DNA from: Verrucomicrobiales bacterium
Lineage (GTDB): Bacteria > Verrucomicrobiota > Verrucomicrobiia > Limisphaerales > UBA9464
NCBI GenBank assembly: GCA_005801385.1
Contig: SYEM01000315.1
Location: 1-32,272 of the forward strand
Reading direction: 5' to 3'
DNA: 32,272 nucleotides
Shown here: positions 23,861-32,272 of the stretch, piece by piece
Layout: each line of letters begins with the position of its first letter
Numbering within the stretch: position 1 is the first letter of the stretch
Made by a program: the position numbers and the translations under genes
Notes under the pieces: generated by a model
The model's input: the letters and a program-made list of their open reading frames with translations, nothing else
The model's database searches: none
Told to the model about the DNA's origin: nothing

Positions 23861-24852
23861 TTCTTGCGCCAGAAATACAGCACGGTGAAGAGCGTCGACA
23901 CCACCGTCAGGATGATGGCGTAGAGGTAGCCGTAGGGCTTGTGCAGCTCCGGCATGCTGTCGATGAAGTTCATGCCGTACCATGACGCGATCAGGGTCGC
24001 TGGCGTGGTGATGATCGTGATCATCGTCAGCACCTTGACCACCTCGGAGGTCCGGTTGGACGACATGTTCAGGTAGATCTGGAGGAGGTTGGAGACGGAA
24101 TCGGCGTAGCCCTGGGCGAACTCCGCAATCTGGAACAGGCTGTCGTAGATGTCGCGGTAGTAGGGGACCAGGTGGGCCCGGACGAGCTTGAACTCCCCGC
24201 GGGCGAAGCGGCTGAGGACCTCGCGCTGGGGACCGATGATCCGGCGGAGGTGGATGATCTCCTTCTTGATCCTCAGGATGTCCTCGAAGGTCTCGGGGGC
24301 CGGTTTCCGGAGCACCTTCTCCTCGAGTTCGGCGATCTGGAGCCCCAGCTGCTCCAGGGCGGGCTTGTAGTTGTCCACCAGCGAGTCGAGCAGCGCGTGG
24401 GCGACGCGGTCGGGTGCCCGGGCCACGTGGACAGTCCCGCGGAGGCATCGTTCCTCGACCTCCTGGATGCAGTTGAGGGGGACGTTGTGGTAGGTGACGA
24501 GGAAGTTGCGTCCGAGGAAGAAGTTGAGTTCCCGGGTGTCGAACAGGCCGTCCTGGCGGTTGAAGTCCACGGCATGGATCACCATGAACAGGAACGGGGC
24601 GAATCGGTCATCCTCCTTCGGTTCGTAGCTCTCGACCTTCGGTGAATGGCTCTCGTTGAGGCAGTCCTCGACCGTCAGGGGGTGGAAATGGAACACGCCC
24701 TCGAGAATCTGTTTGGCCTCCTCGGGGCTGGCTGCCTCGAGATCCACCCACAGGAAAAGGTTGGTGTCCGCCAGGAGGGTCGGCATCAGGAAGACCTCCA
24801 TGTCCCGGGAATGCAGCTTGCCGCTGTTGGTGAAGGCGAAGGAACGAATCAT
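23851..24852 (-). CDS. corA: CorA-type divalent cation transporter
   Basis: A 333-residue CorA/2-TM-GxN family channel that imports Mg2+ or related divalent cations, or in some members exports Zn2+. The large cytosolic funnel domain is alpha/beta (residues 1-250) with the long helix around EKVLRKPAPETFEDILRIKKEI. The two membrane helices are ~272-291 and ~308-327 and the hallmark GMN motif is WYGMNF (291-296). The C terminus ends in basic RKKWL. The ATG at 24852 is preferred; the very long open frame upstream is antisense noise over the ABC permease. It is the first gene of the minus-strand corA-kinase-panB run. Confidence 0.92.
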   Translation of the reverse strand: MIRSFAFTNSGKLHSRDMEVFLMPTLLADTNLFLWVDLEAASPEEAKQILEGVFHFHPLTVEDCLNESHSPKVESYEPKEDDRFAPFLFMVIHAVDFNRQDGLFDTRELNFFLGRNFLVTYHNVPLNCIQEVEERCLRGTVHVARAPDRVAHALLDSLVDNYKPALEQLGLQIAELEEKVLRKPAPETFEDILRIKKEIIHLRRIIGPQREVLSRFARGEFKLVRAHLVPYYRDIYDSLFQIAEFAQGYADSVSNLLQIYLNMSSNRTSEVVKVLTMITIITTPATLIASWYGMNFIDSMPELHKPYGYLYAIILTVVSTLFTVLYFWRKKWL

Positions 24853-24944
24853 GCCGTGCGTCGAGCTTATGCCCGGGCGTTCTCGAGGGAAGCGGGAATC
24901 CAGTCCGGTGGCAGCCGTTCGGAAAGCTGCCGGGGAACTTCGCG

Positions 24945-24972
24945 TTGACCCATCGGGTTTGAACCGTACGAT
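24945..24972 (+). promoter_or_regulatory. Candidate sigma-70 type promoter for the transport/SPFH operon
   Basis: TTGACC (24945-24950) is followed after 16 bp by TACGAT (24967-24972), about 21 bp before the ATG at 24994. The match is fair (5/6 and 4/6). It would drive the whole plus-strand operon. Confidence 0.35.
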
Positions 24973-24993
24973 GATCGCCACACAGTCGTCCGG

Positions 24994-25953
24994 ATGCGCC
25001 AAGTCGTCTTCATTGCTGCCAACACGTTTCGCGAGCTGCTCCGGCAGCCGTTCTTCCTGCTGCTGACGACGGTCTCGGCGCTCTTCACCGTGTTCCTGGC
25101 CTGCGTACCCTACTTCGGATTCGGCGACGATCCGAAGATGGTGAAGGACATGACCCTCGCGGTGCTCCTTCTCTCGGGTCTGCTGCTGTCGGTCCTGTGT
25201 GCCTCGTCCACCGTGGCCCAGGAAATCCGGCATGGAACCGCGTTGACGGTCCTGTCGAAGCCGGTGGGACGTCTGACCTTCCTCCTTGGCAAGTACCTTG
25301 GGCTGGCTTGGGCGGTGATGATCTTCGGCTACACGGTGATGGTGGCCGTCCTGTTGGCGAGCCGGATGGCGTTCGACGCCTACGGCTCGGCCGATCTCCA
25401 GTCCTTCGGGATCTACTGCGGGTCCATTGCGGTGGCCTACCTGCTGGGAGGATTCGGCAACTTCTTCCTGCGTCGGCAGTTCGTGGCCGATGCCGTGGTC
25501 CTGACGGCGATCACGACCACCCTGGCCCTTGGGTTCGTCGAGAAGTTCACCACCTTGGAGCGGGCGTTTGGCGGCAATGCGCAGGTCGACTGGCGCCTGG
25601 TCCCGGCCGGCATCCTCGTGGTGTTCGCCCTCTGGCTGATCGCCTCCCTGGCCCTGGCGAGTTCGACCCGTCTCGACACCATCCCAACCCTCGCGGTCTG
25701 CACCGCGTTCTTCCTGCTCGGCCTCGTGTCGGACTACTTCTTTGGCGGTCCGGCCTCCCAGGGAGTCCTGTGGGCCAAGGCCGCGTATGCCATCGTGCCG
25801 AACTGGCAGCAGTTCTGGGCGGCCGACGCCCTGGGCGGGGACAAAGTGGTCCCGTGGTCCTATGTCCTGCAGGCCGCCGGCTATCTTCTGACCTATCTGA
25901 TGGCCACCCTGTCGGTCGCCTTCCTCCTGTTTGAGGACCGAGAGTTGGGCTAG
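24994..25953 (+). CDS. ABC-2 type transporter permease
   Basis: A 319-residue integral membrane protein with about six to seven hydrophobic segments (~20-38, 57-73, 100-120, 142-160, 170-185, 205-225, 232-250, 295-312). The N-terminal helix RQVVFIAANTFRELLRQPFF is the elbow typical of ABC-2/NosY-like permeases. The segment with VAQEIRHGTALTVLSKPVGRLTFLLGKYLG matches the coupling region that contacts the ATPase. No ATPase is next to it on this side; the one at 32082 at the far end of the operon may be its partner. It starts the plus-strand operon, 41 bp before the first SPFH gene. Export is likely; the substrate is unknown. Confidence 0.88.
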   Translation: MRQVVFIAANTFRELLRQPFFLLLTTVSALFTVFLACVPYFGFGDDPKMVKDMTLAVLLLSGLLLSVLCASSTVAQEIRHGTALTVLSKPVGRLTFLLGKYLGLAWAVMIFGYTVMVAVLLASRMAFDAYGSADLQSFGIYCGSIAVAYLLGGFGNFFLRRQFVADAVVLTAITTTLALGFVEKFTTLERAFGGNAQVDWRLVPAGILVVFALWLIASLALASSTRLDTIPTLAVCTAFFLLGLVSDYFFGGPASQGVLWAKAAYAIVPNWQQFWAADALGGDKVVPWSYVLQAAGYLLTYLMATLSVAFLLFEDRELG

Positions 25954-25994
25954 ACCCAAACAGCTGAATCTGGCACAACAGAATTTCTGCCCGC

Positions 25995-27902
25995 ATGGAA
26001 CGTCCCCTGAACAAGACCGGCCTGATCAACAGCCTGCTGTTGCTGGTGGCCGGCGTGACGCTCGCCGTCTTCGCCCGCCAATCGGGATTCGCGACCGGGA
26101 TGGTCGCGGTTGAATTCCTCGTCATCGCCGCCCTGACGGCGTTAATGGCGTGGTTCCAGATGACCCTGGAGTCACGCGAGGAAGCGGAACGGCTCGAGCT
26201 GGAGGGCCTGGCCAAGGGGCGGCTCGACTCCAGCCTGTTCGCCGAGAACGTGGCCAACATCTCCCCGGCCCGTCGGTCGCGACAGCAGTTCGAGAAGTGG
26301 GTCCTGCCCGCCTTCACCTTCCTCCTCATGGTCCTGGAGGGCATCGGGGTCTGGTACTTCTGGGACCAGATCAAGCCGGGGACCGAAATCGTCTCTAACC
26401 CTTCGTCCGCGGCGATCACCCTGGCCATCAACGCGGCCGTCGCCTTCGTCCTGCTCCTTGTCGGCAAGTACAGTGCCCGGCTGGCGCAGCTGGAGGACAG
26501 TCGCCTCCTGCGTCCCAGCGGCTCGGCCGTGATGCTGGGGGCGGTGGTCTCGGCGGTCGCTGCCCTGTCCGCCGGACTGGTCTGGGCTGGGTTCCAGCAG
26601 TGGGATCGCTACCTGGCCTACCTCCTCGTGGGGCTCCTGGCCCTGGTGGCGGTCGAGACCTTCTTTGCGTTGGTCCTCGAGATCTACCGTCCCCGCACCA
26701 AGGGTCCGGCTCCGCGCCTGATCTATGAGAGCCGTATCATTGGCCTGCTGGGGCAGAGCGGGGGACTCTTCAGCACGGCAGCCCAGGCGCTCGACTACCA
26801 GTTCGGGTTCAAGGTCAGCGAGACTTGGTTCTATCGGTATCTGGAGCAGTACGTCTCGAGCTTCCTGCTGATCTGGGTCGGCATCCTGTGGGTGTCCTCC
26901 TGCCTCGTGGTGATCGATCCCCAGGAGGAGGGCGTGTTGGAACGGTTCGGTCGGACGATCCAGCCGCCGCTGCAGCCAGGCGCGCATTTCAAGCTGCCGT
27001 GGCCGATCGACGCCGTGTATCGCTACGACACCCGCGGCATCCGGGGATTCCTCATCGGAGCGATCCCTGATCCGGAGCTGGAGAAGAACCGGGTGCTGGT
27101 CTGGACCCGTCCCCACTACAAGGAGGAGTTCAACATGCTGGTGGCCAGCTCGGAGCAGCTCACCAGCCGCACGTTGTCGACCGGGGACGCCCTGCCCGGA
27201 CAGCAGGCCGTGCCGGTCAACCTCCTGACGGTCAGCATCCCGGTCCAGTACCGGATCCGGAACGTCGATCAGTGGGCCTACCAGGCGAGCGATCCCGAGG
27301 AGCTGCTCCAGCGTCTCGCGACCGGCGCTGTGGTAAGGTATCTGGTCAGTGTCGATCTGAACAACATCATGAGCTTCGGCCGTATTGAGGCCGCGCGGTC
27401 GTTGCAGGATCGGATCCAGAGGGAGGCCGACGCCCTGAAGCTGGGGGTCGAGGTGGTCTTCGTGGGGCTCCAGGACATCCATCCTCCGATGGGCACCAAG
27501 GAGAACCAGGTGGCCGCCGCCTACGAGCAGGTCATCGGGGCCATCGCGGAGAAGGAGGCCAAAATCCTTGAGGCCGAAGGCTACCGCGCGGAGACGCTTC
27601 CCCTGGCGCAGGCCCGTGCGGTCGTCACCAACAATGTCGCCCGGGCGTCCGCGGTGGTCCGGGTCGAGGACGCCGCCGGCCGGGCCGCCCAGTTCGTGGG
27701 ACAGCTCAAGGCGGATGCGGCCGCTCCGAGGGTCTACCGCCAGCGGACCTACCTCGACACCCTGGCCAAGGCCTCGGCCGGGACCCGCAAGATCGTCATC
27801 GGCCCGACCAACACCAGCGACATCCTGATGTTCAATCTCGAGGACAAGCTGCGTCCCGACCTCGAGGGCATCGCCATCGACACGCCGCCGGCCAAGAAGT
27901 GA
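25995..27902 (+). CDS. SPFH/band-7 protein with an N-terminal seven-helix membrane domain (HflK-like)
   Basis: A 635-residue membrane protein. The N-terminal half has seven predicted membrane helices (~9-28, 33-55, 104-123, 139-157, 177-198, 206-229, 286-306). The last of these is followed directly by a SPFH/PHB domain (~305-500) that begins VVIDPQEEGVLERFG and has PPLQPGAHFKLPWPID, as in HflK. A helical coiled region (~505-575) with EKEAKILEAEGYRAETLPLAQA follows. Ordinary HflK has one helix and about 400 residues, so the extra membrane domain is unusual. SPFH proteins form oligomeric cages that organise membrane domains and, in HflKC, hold the FtsH protease. It lies ~60 bp before the HflC-like gene. 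Confidence 0.88.
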   Translation: MERPLNKTGLINSLLLLVAGVTLAVFARQSGFATGMVAVEFLVIAALTALMAWFQMTLESREEAERLELEGLAKGRLDSSLFAENVANISPARRSRQQFEKWVLPAFTFLLMVLEGIGVWYFWDQIKPGTEIVSNPSSAAITLAINAAVAFVLLLVGKYSARLAQLEDSRLLRPSGSAVMLGAVVSAVAALSAGLVWAGFQQWDRYLAYLLVGLLALVAVETFFALVLEIYRPRTKGPAPRLIYESRIIGLLGQSGGLFSTAAQALDYQFGFKVSETWFYRYLEQYVSSFLLIWVGILWVSSCLVVIDPQEEGVLERFGRTIQPPLQPGAHFKLPWPIDAVYRYDTRGIRGFLIGAIPDPELEKNRVLVWTRPHYKEEFNMLVASSEQLTSRTLSTGDALPGQQAVPVNLLTVSIPVQYRIRNVDQWAYQASDPEELLQRLATGAVVRYLVSVDLNNIMSFGRIEAARSLQDRIQREADALKLGVEVVFVGLQDIHPPMGTKENQVAAAYEQVIGAIAEKEAKILEAEGYRAETLPLAQARAVVTNNVARASAVVRVEDAAGRAAQFVGQLKADAAAPRVYRQRTYLDTLAKASAGTRKIVIGPTNTSDILMFNLEDKLRPDLEGIAIDTPPAKK

Positions 27903-27963
27903 TCCCAGTCCTGCACCATCCGACCGAACCCAACCCCTTTCTGAATTCCCGAGCCCATCGCCC

Positions 27964-28866
27964 GTGAAAAACTCCCGTCTCTCCTTCGTCGTCGGAGGCC
28001 TGCTGCTCCTGCTGTTCATGGCCCTCCTGTTCTGCTTCCAGGTGCGCACCACCGAGGTGGCTGTCGTGACCACGTTCGGCCGGTATTCCCGGGACATCGC
28101 CGAGCCCGGTCTCTATTTCCGGCTCCCGGTGCCGATCCAGAGCGTCTACCGCTTCGACAACCGCCTGCAGAACTTCGAGCGGAAGTTCGAGGAGTCGACC
28201 ACGCGCGACGCCCGGAACCTTCTGGTCACGGTCTACGTGGGCTGGCGCATCGAGAGCGCCCGCAAGTTCCTCGAGCTCTTCGGGGGTGACACCGCCAAGG
28301 CCGAGAACACCCTCGAGGGACTTGTCCGCAACGCCAAGAACGGTGTCATCGGCCGCTATGTTTTCAGCGACCTCATCTCCCCCGATCCCAAGGCGGTGAA
28401 GTTCGACCAGTTCGAGGCCGACGTCCTGAAGGAGATCGCTGGTCCCGCCTCCGAGAAATACGGCATCAAGATCGAGCTGGTCGGCGTCAAGCAGCTCGGT
28501 CTTCCCGAGGCGATCACCGGCAAGGTGTTCGAGCGCATGCGTGCCGAGCGCGACCGCCTCGTGAAACAGTACCAGGGAGAGGGCAACGCCCGAGCCCAGG
28601 AGATCCGCAGCGAGGCCGATCGCAAGCGCGACGAGGTCCTCGCCAAGGCCCGCGCCGACGCCCTCCGGATCATGGGTGAGGCCGATGCCCAGGCCTCCAA
28701 GGAGCTGGCCATCCTCGAGAAGAACCCCGGCCTGGCCGTGTTCCTCTATCAGGTCAACGCCCTCAAGGAGTCGCTCCGGGAGCGGACCACCCTGTTCCTC
28801 GACCAGAAGACCGCGCCCTTCAACCTCCTGTCGGGCGACCGGTCGAAGCCCACGGCCAACCCCTGA
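27964..28866 (+). CDS. HflC-like SPFH/band-7 protein
   Basis: A 300-residue SPFH protein with one N-terminal membrane helix (~8-27, SFVVGGLLLLLFMALLFCF). The PHB domain begins VRTTEVAVVTTFGRYSRDI and has EPGLYFRLPVPIQSVYRFDNRLQ, the HflC form. The C-terminal coiled-coil has EIRSEADRKRDEVLAKARADALRI in part and ends near FNLLSGD. It is probably a partner of the HflK-like proteins on either side, forming a mixed oligomer at the inner membrane. Start GTG at 27964, with no clear ribosome site. The gene ends 5 bp before the next one, so the two are certainly co-transcribed. Confidence 0.9.
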   Translation: MKNSRLSFVVGGLLLLLFMALLFCFQVRTTEVAVVTTFGRYSRDIAEPGLYFRLPVPIQSVYRFDNRLQNFERKFEESTTRDARNLLVTVYVGWRIESARKFLELFGGDTAKAENTLEGLVRNAKNGVIGRYVFSDLISPDPKAVKFDQFEADVLKEIAGPASEKYGIKIELVGVKQLGLPEAITGKVFERMRAERDRLVKQYQGEGNARAQEIRSEADRKRDEVLAKARADALRIMGEADAQASKELAILEKNPGLAVFLYQVNALKESLRERTTLFLDQKTAPFNLLSGDRSKPTANP

Positions 28867-28871
28867 GCGCC

Positions 28872-29981
28872 ATGGCGGATCCCCTCTCCCCCAAGAAGCC
28901 GATCCGGCTGACGCCGACCGCCGCCACCAGCGCGGATGATGCGTCCAGCCAGGCGCTCAACGAGGCGCTGGGCAGCAGCTTCCTGCTCGTCCGGATCCTG
29001 GTGTTCGTGCTGATCGGCGCCTTCGTCTTCTCCTGCGTCTTCACGGTCGAGCCCAACGAGGTCGCTGTCGTCCTGAGATTCGGCAAGCCCCGTGGCACCG
29101 GGGCCGAGGCGCTGCTGCGGCCCGGCCTCCAGTGGGCCCTGCCGTATCCGATCGACGAGATCGTCCGGATCCGTACCGGCGAGACCAAGGTCGTCCGCGC
29201 CACCAACGCCTGGTACGCCGTTGCCCCGGGCGAGGAGGCCATCGGCTCCGAACCCATGGCCCAGGCGACGCTCTCGCCGGGTGTGGATGGCTACACGCTC
29301 ACCAGCGACGGCAATATCCTGCATGTCCGGGCGGCGATGAAGTATCGGGTGGCCGATCCCGTCGCGTACGCCTTCCGGTTCCAGGATGTCACCAACCTGC
29401 TCGCCAACGCCCTGAACAACGCCATCTATCAGAGCAGCGCCCGCTTCACTGCCGATGACGCCCTCTATCTTGAGCCCACGGCCTTCCGGGAGGCCATCTC
29501 CACCCGGATGCGTGGCCTGATCGAGCGCTTCACCGTGGGAATAGCGGTCGACGAGATCGTGGTCGAGACCCGGACGCCGCAGTACGTGAAACAGGCGTTC
29601 GACTCGGTGATCTCGGCCCAGCAGGACCGTTCCAAGAAGGTGAACGAGGCCGAGGGCTACTACAACGAACGCGTCCGCACCGCCGAGGGCGAGGCCGCCG
29701 CGCTCCGGGCCGGCGGCATCGTTTCGAGCAATGCACTGGTCCAGGCGGTCTCCGCGGAGGCCAAGTACTTCCAGGATCAGCTGCCCTATTTCGAGCGCGC
29801 CCCGGATCTGCTCCAGACCCGGCTTCGGATCGAGGCCCTGGCCCAGATCCTCACCAACGCTCCCGACAAGTTCTTCATCCCGGATCGTGCCGACGGTGCC
29901 TCGCGGGAGATCCGGATCCAGATCAACCGGGAGCCCCAGGCCCCGGTCCGCCGCGATCCGAACGCGCCGACCAACCCATAA
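28872..29981 (+). CDS. HflK-like SPFH/band-7 protein
   Basis: A 369-residue SPFH protein. A ~35-residue Pro/Ala-rich cytosolic tail precedes one membrane helix (~37-58). The PHB domain begins FTVEPNEVAVVLRFGKP, with LLRPGLQWALPYPIDEIVRI, the HflK form. The C-terminal coiled part has VNEAEGYYNERVRTAEGEAAAL. It ends in a Pro/Arg-rich tail. This is the third SPFH gene in a row and the second HflK-like one, so the locus may have undergone duplication and specialisation. It starts 5 bp after the HflC-like gene. The next gene, the metal ATPase, begins ~40 bp later. Confidence 0.9.
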   Translation: MADPLSPKKPIRLTPTAATSADDASSQALNEALGSSFLLVRILVFVLIGAFVFSCVFTVEPNEVAVVLRFGKPRGTGAEALLRPGLQWALPYPIDEIVRIRTGETKVVRATNAWYAVAPGEEAIGSEPMAQATLSPGVDGYTLTSDGNILHVRAAMKYRVADPVAYAFRFQDVTNLLANALNNAIYQSSARFTADDALYLEPTAFREAISTRMRGLIERFTVGIAVDEIVVETRTPQYVKQAFDSVISAQQDRSKKVNEAEGYYNERVRTAEGEAAALRAGGIVSSNALVQAVSAEAKYFQDQLPYFERAPDLLQTRLRIEALAQILTNAPDKFFIPDRADGASREIRIQINREPQAPVRRDPNAPTNP

Positions 29982-30019
29982 TCGTCTCCGCTCGCCTCCC
30001 ACTCCCTTCCGAATTTGCC

Positions 30020-32035
30020 ATGCAAGTCACCTCCCTCATGTCCCGCGAGAGCGCACCCGGCTGCGCCGAGTGCGGTCACGACCACGGCGGTCTCGAGCAC
30101 ACCCACACGAACGTCAAGCTCACCGAGACCATCATCGGCCTGATCTTCGTGCTGAACTCCTTCGTCATGGAGTGGGTGTTCCAGCGCGGAGCGACCGTCG
30201 CTGGTCTCAGCGCCATGGTGGGGGCTATCATCCTCGGGTTCCCCATCCTCAGGGTGGCCTATCTGGACCTGCGCCGCGGGATCCTCAGCATCAACGAGCT
30301 CGTGGCCCTGGGCGTCCTGGCCTCCGCCGCCACCGGCGACTTCCGCACCGCCGGCATTGTCGCCTTCTTCATGCTAACCGGTGAGATCATCGAGACCCGC
30401 ACCGCCGCCGGTGCCCGGGCCTCGATCGAGTCGCTGGTGAAGATCACCCCGACCAAGGCCCGTCGCCTCGTGAACGGACGCGAGGAGGAGGTGCCCTCCA
30501 GCGAGCTCAAGGTCGGTGACGTCATCCGGATCCGGCCGGGCGACAACATCGCGGCCGACGGCGTGATCGTCTCGGGACAGGGCTCCCTCAACCAGGCCAA
30601 CATCACCGGAGAGTCGCTGCCGGTCGACAAGGGGGCAGGGGACCCGGTCTTCGCCGGCACGATCAACCTCACCGGGGCTCTCGAGGTGAAGGTGACCAAG
30701 GCGGGGCAGGACACGACGCTGGGCCGGGTTCGGGAGCTGATCCTTGCGGCGGAGAAGACCAAGCTGCCGTTCATGCGGATCATCGACCAGTACATGCACT
30801 TCTACACGCCGCTGGTGTTGGTCATCGCGGCGCTGGTCTGGGCCTTCACCAAGGATCTCGACCGCGTCATCGCGGTGCTCGTCGTGGCCTGTCCGTGTGC
30901 GTTCATCCTCGCGACCCCGAGCGCGATGGTCGCCGCCCTCAGCGCCGCGGCCCGCCTCGGCATCCTGGTGAAGAACATCGCCGATCTCGAGGCTGCCGCG
31001 CGGATCACGGCCTTCGTGTTCGACAAGACCGGTACCCTCACGTCCGGCAAGCTGGTCGTCAGCCGGCTCAACCCGCTCGGCGGGATCGCCCCGGCCGAGC
31101 TGCTCCGCCTCGCTGCGAGCGTCGAGCAGTTTTCCAGCCATCCGACCGCCAAGGCGCTCGTCCAGCTCGCCCAGGAGGCCGGGGTTCCCCTGGCCAACGC
31201 CACCGACTTCAAGGAGACCGCCGGCCGCGGTGTCAGTGCGTCCATCGACGGAACCCGACTGCTCATTGGTCGAGCCGCCTTCCTCAAGGACCAGGGGGTC
31301 ACCGGGGACATCATGGGAACGGTCGACCTCGACGAGGCGGCCGGGTTCAGCCTGCTCTTCATCGCCCGGGGTACCGAATGCATCGGATGGGTGGGTCTCC
31401 AGGACCAGGTCCGTCCCGAGGCGGGCCAGGCGCTCAAGGAACTCCAGGAAGCCGGGATCAACCGACTCTCGATGGTCAGCGGCGACCGCAAACCTGTTGC
31501 CGAGCGCGTCGCGGCCGAGATCGGCATGCCCGAGGTCGTGGCCGAGTGCCTGCCGCAGGACAAGGTCGAGTTTGTCCGGGCCGCCAAGTCCCGTGGACAC
31601 CGCGTCGCGGTGGTCGGCGACGGTGTCAACGATGCCCCGGCCCTCGCGGCGGGTGACATCAGCATCGCCATGGGCGCGGCGGGCAGCGAGGTGGCGATCC
31701 ACTCCGCGACCATCGCCCTGATGAACAATGATCTCCGGCGCCTGCCCTTCCTGATCCGCCTCTCCCGGATGGCGCGGTCGGTGATCAACCAGAACTTCCT
31801 GCTCGGCGTGGTCTTCATCGTCGGGGGCCTCGCCGCCGCCGCGAAGGGCTACCTAAACCCCATCGTCGCCGCGATCCTCCACAACGCCGGCTCGCTGATC
31901 GTTATCTTCAACAGCGCCCGACTCGTCCGCCAAGGCGAGGAGCTGGAGCCGATGGCCACCGCCGCCGAGGAATCGCCTGTCGACACCGTCCCGGCACCGT
32001 CGGCCAAGGCCGAGCTGATCCCGCAGCAGGCCTGA
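30020..32035 (+). CDS. P1B-type heavy-metal transporting ATPase
   Basis: A 671-residue P-type ATPase with all catalytic motifs: ITGES (195-199) in the actuator, CPC (291-293) in the metal-site helix, the phosphorylation loop DKTGT (335-339), SHP (373-375) in the nucleotide domain and GDGVNDAP (533-540) at the hinge. The N terminus has no HMA domain but a Cys/His-rich segment, [16 protein letters not shown] (15-30). In the last membrane helix the sequence is HNAGS (621-625), where ZntA-like pumps have Asp and CopA-like pumps have Met/Ser. The metal is therefore not predictable; Zn2+, Mn2+ or another divalent ion is possible. It likely exports metal to the periplasm. Co-transcribed with the SPFH genes. 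Confidence 0.93.
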   Translation: MQVTSLMSRESAPGCAECGHDHGGLEHTHTNVKLTETIIGLIFVLNSFVMEWVFQRGATVAGLSAMVGAIILGFPILRVAYLDLRRGILSINELVALGVLASAATGDFRTAGIVAFFMLTGEIIETRTAAGARASIESLVKITPTKARRLVNGREEEVPSSELKVGDVIRIRPGDNIAADGVIVSGQGSLNQANITGESLPVDKGAGDPVFAGTINLTGALEVKVTKAGQDTTLGRVRELILAAEKTKLPFMRIIDQYMHFYTPLVLVIAALVWAFTKDLDRVIAVLVVACPCAFILATPSAMVAALSAAARLGILVKNIADLEAAARITAFVFDKTGTLTSGKLVVSRLNPLGGIAPAELLRLAASVEQFSSHPTAKALVQLAQEAGVPLANATDFKETAGRGVSASIDGTRLLIGRAAFLKDQGVTGDIMGTVDLDEAAGFSLLFIARGTECIGWVGLQDQVRPEAGQALKELQEAGINRLSMVSGDRKPVAERVAAEIGMPEVVAECLPQDKVEFVRAAKSRGHRVAVVGDGVNDAPALAAGDISIAMGAAGSEVAIHSATIALMNNDLRRLPFLIRLSRMARSVINQNFLLGVVFIVGGLAAAAKGYLNPIVAAILHNAGSLIVIFNSARLVRQGEELEPMATAAEESPVDTVPAPSAKAELIPQQA

Positions 32036-32081
32036 CCGGCCCGCGCCCCTTCGTCTCATCCCGATCTCCCCACGCGACTCC

Positions 32082-32272
32082 ATGGACCCCAACGCTCCCC
32101 ACGCCGCGTCGACCGCCTCGTCCGAGGTCGTGATCCGCGCGGTCGGCCTCACCAAGGTGTTCAAGGACTTCTGGGGACGTCCCAAGGCCCGTGCGGTCAA
32201 CAACGTCGACTTCGAGGTACGCCGCGGCGAGGTGTTCGGACTCCTCGGCCCCAACGGCTCCGGCAAGAGCAC
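32082..32272 (+). CDS. ABC transporter ATP-binding protein, N-terminal part (runs off the window)
   Basis: The first 63 codons of an ABC ATPase. After a short tail the strand [17 protein letters not shown] is followed by [29 protein letters not shown], which ends in the Walker A motif at the window edge. The segment with [12 protein letters not shown] is of the NatA/CcmA group, which pairs with ABC-2 permeases. It starts 46 bp after the metal ATPase, so it is the last visible gene of the operon and may partner the permease at 24994 or one further downstream. Confidence 0.9.
   Translation, partial: MDPNAPHAASTASSEVVIRAVGLTKVFKDFWGRPKARAVNNVDFEVRRGEVFGLLGPNGSGKS

Noticed and set aside
25964-25990. 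Possible sigma-54 promoter (CTGGCACA...CTGC) before the first SPFH gene
   Set aside because: The distance between GG and GC is about 15 bp instead of 10, so it does not fit the -24/-12 rule.
26172-28097. 641-codon minus-strand open frame opposite the SPFH genes
   Set aside because: It lies across two conserved genes and their gap, and its composition is typical of antisense GC-rich frames.
30374-31702. 442-codon minus-strand open frame opposite the metal ATPase
   Set aside because: The opposite strand has all P-type ATPase motifs; this frame is a shadow.
1-32272. CRISPR array, tRNA or rRNA genes
   Set aside because: No regularly spaced identical repeats, cloverleaf-like segments or rRNA signature stretches were noticed in the window.

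Overview
The window looks like a chromosomal segment of a high-GC member of the Verrucomicrobiota, possibly the Pedosphaera/Limisphaera side. The main evidence is a large secreted protein with a beta-propeller, a HEAT-like region and a C-terminal single CxxCH haem domain, a type typical of the Planctomycetes-Verrucomicrobia-Chlamydiae group. A giant W-x3-DP repeat protein, a family-GHL10 hydrolase and many leaders without an obvious Shine-Dalgarno sequence fit this. The placement is an inference from gene content, and no rRNA or tRNA gene was seen.

Layout. 1-4845: surface-polysaccharide genes (a GT2 fragment and a GT4 on the minus strand, then GT4, FkbM methyltransferase and polysaccharide deacetylase on the plus strand). 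4901-10261: the haem-binding propeller protein, and divergently a secreted or anchored protein made of about 20 helical repeats. 10601-13490: housekeeping genes trpS, accD and a WalJ/YycJ-type metallo-hydrolase. 13587-16970: a GntP-type permease with a perfect hairpin against its start codon, a GHL10 hydrolase and a Dabb protein. 17196-18660: nrdR, a translationally coupled unknown gene and a HIT protein. 18677-21731: an accessory-looking stretch with an unknown gene, an AAA/DUF4143 ATPase bracketed by two direct copies of a ~190-bp repeat and preceded by a 26-bp palindrome, and a small secreted orphan. 21814-24852: a minus-strand run corA, cytosolic PAS histidine kinase, panB. 24994-32272: a plus-strand operon of at least six genes, running off the window.

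The last operon is the best candidate for an undescribed system. It holds an ABC-2 type permease, a SPFH/band-7 protein with a seven-helix membrane domain in front, an HflC-like and an HflK-like SPFH protein, a P1B metal ATPase with a Cys/His-rich tail instead of an HMA domain, and the start of an ABC ATPase. Three SPFH proteins next to two kinds of pump suggest a membrane-microdomain-organised export or metal-homeostasis machine. That role is inferred from neighbourhood only.

Limits: products were recognised from motifs by eye. Start codons are often uncertain because leaders are GC-rich and GTG/TTG starts occur. Repeat and hairpin calls come from reading the bases, without folding or database searches.
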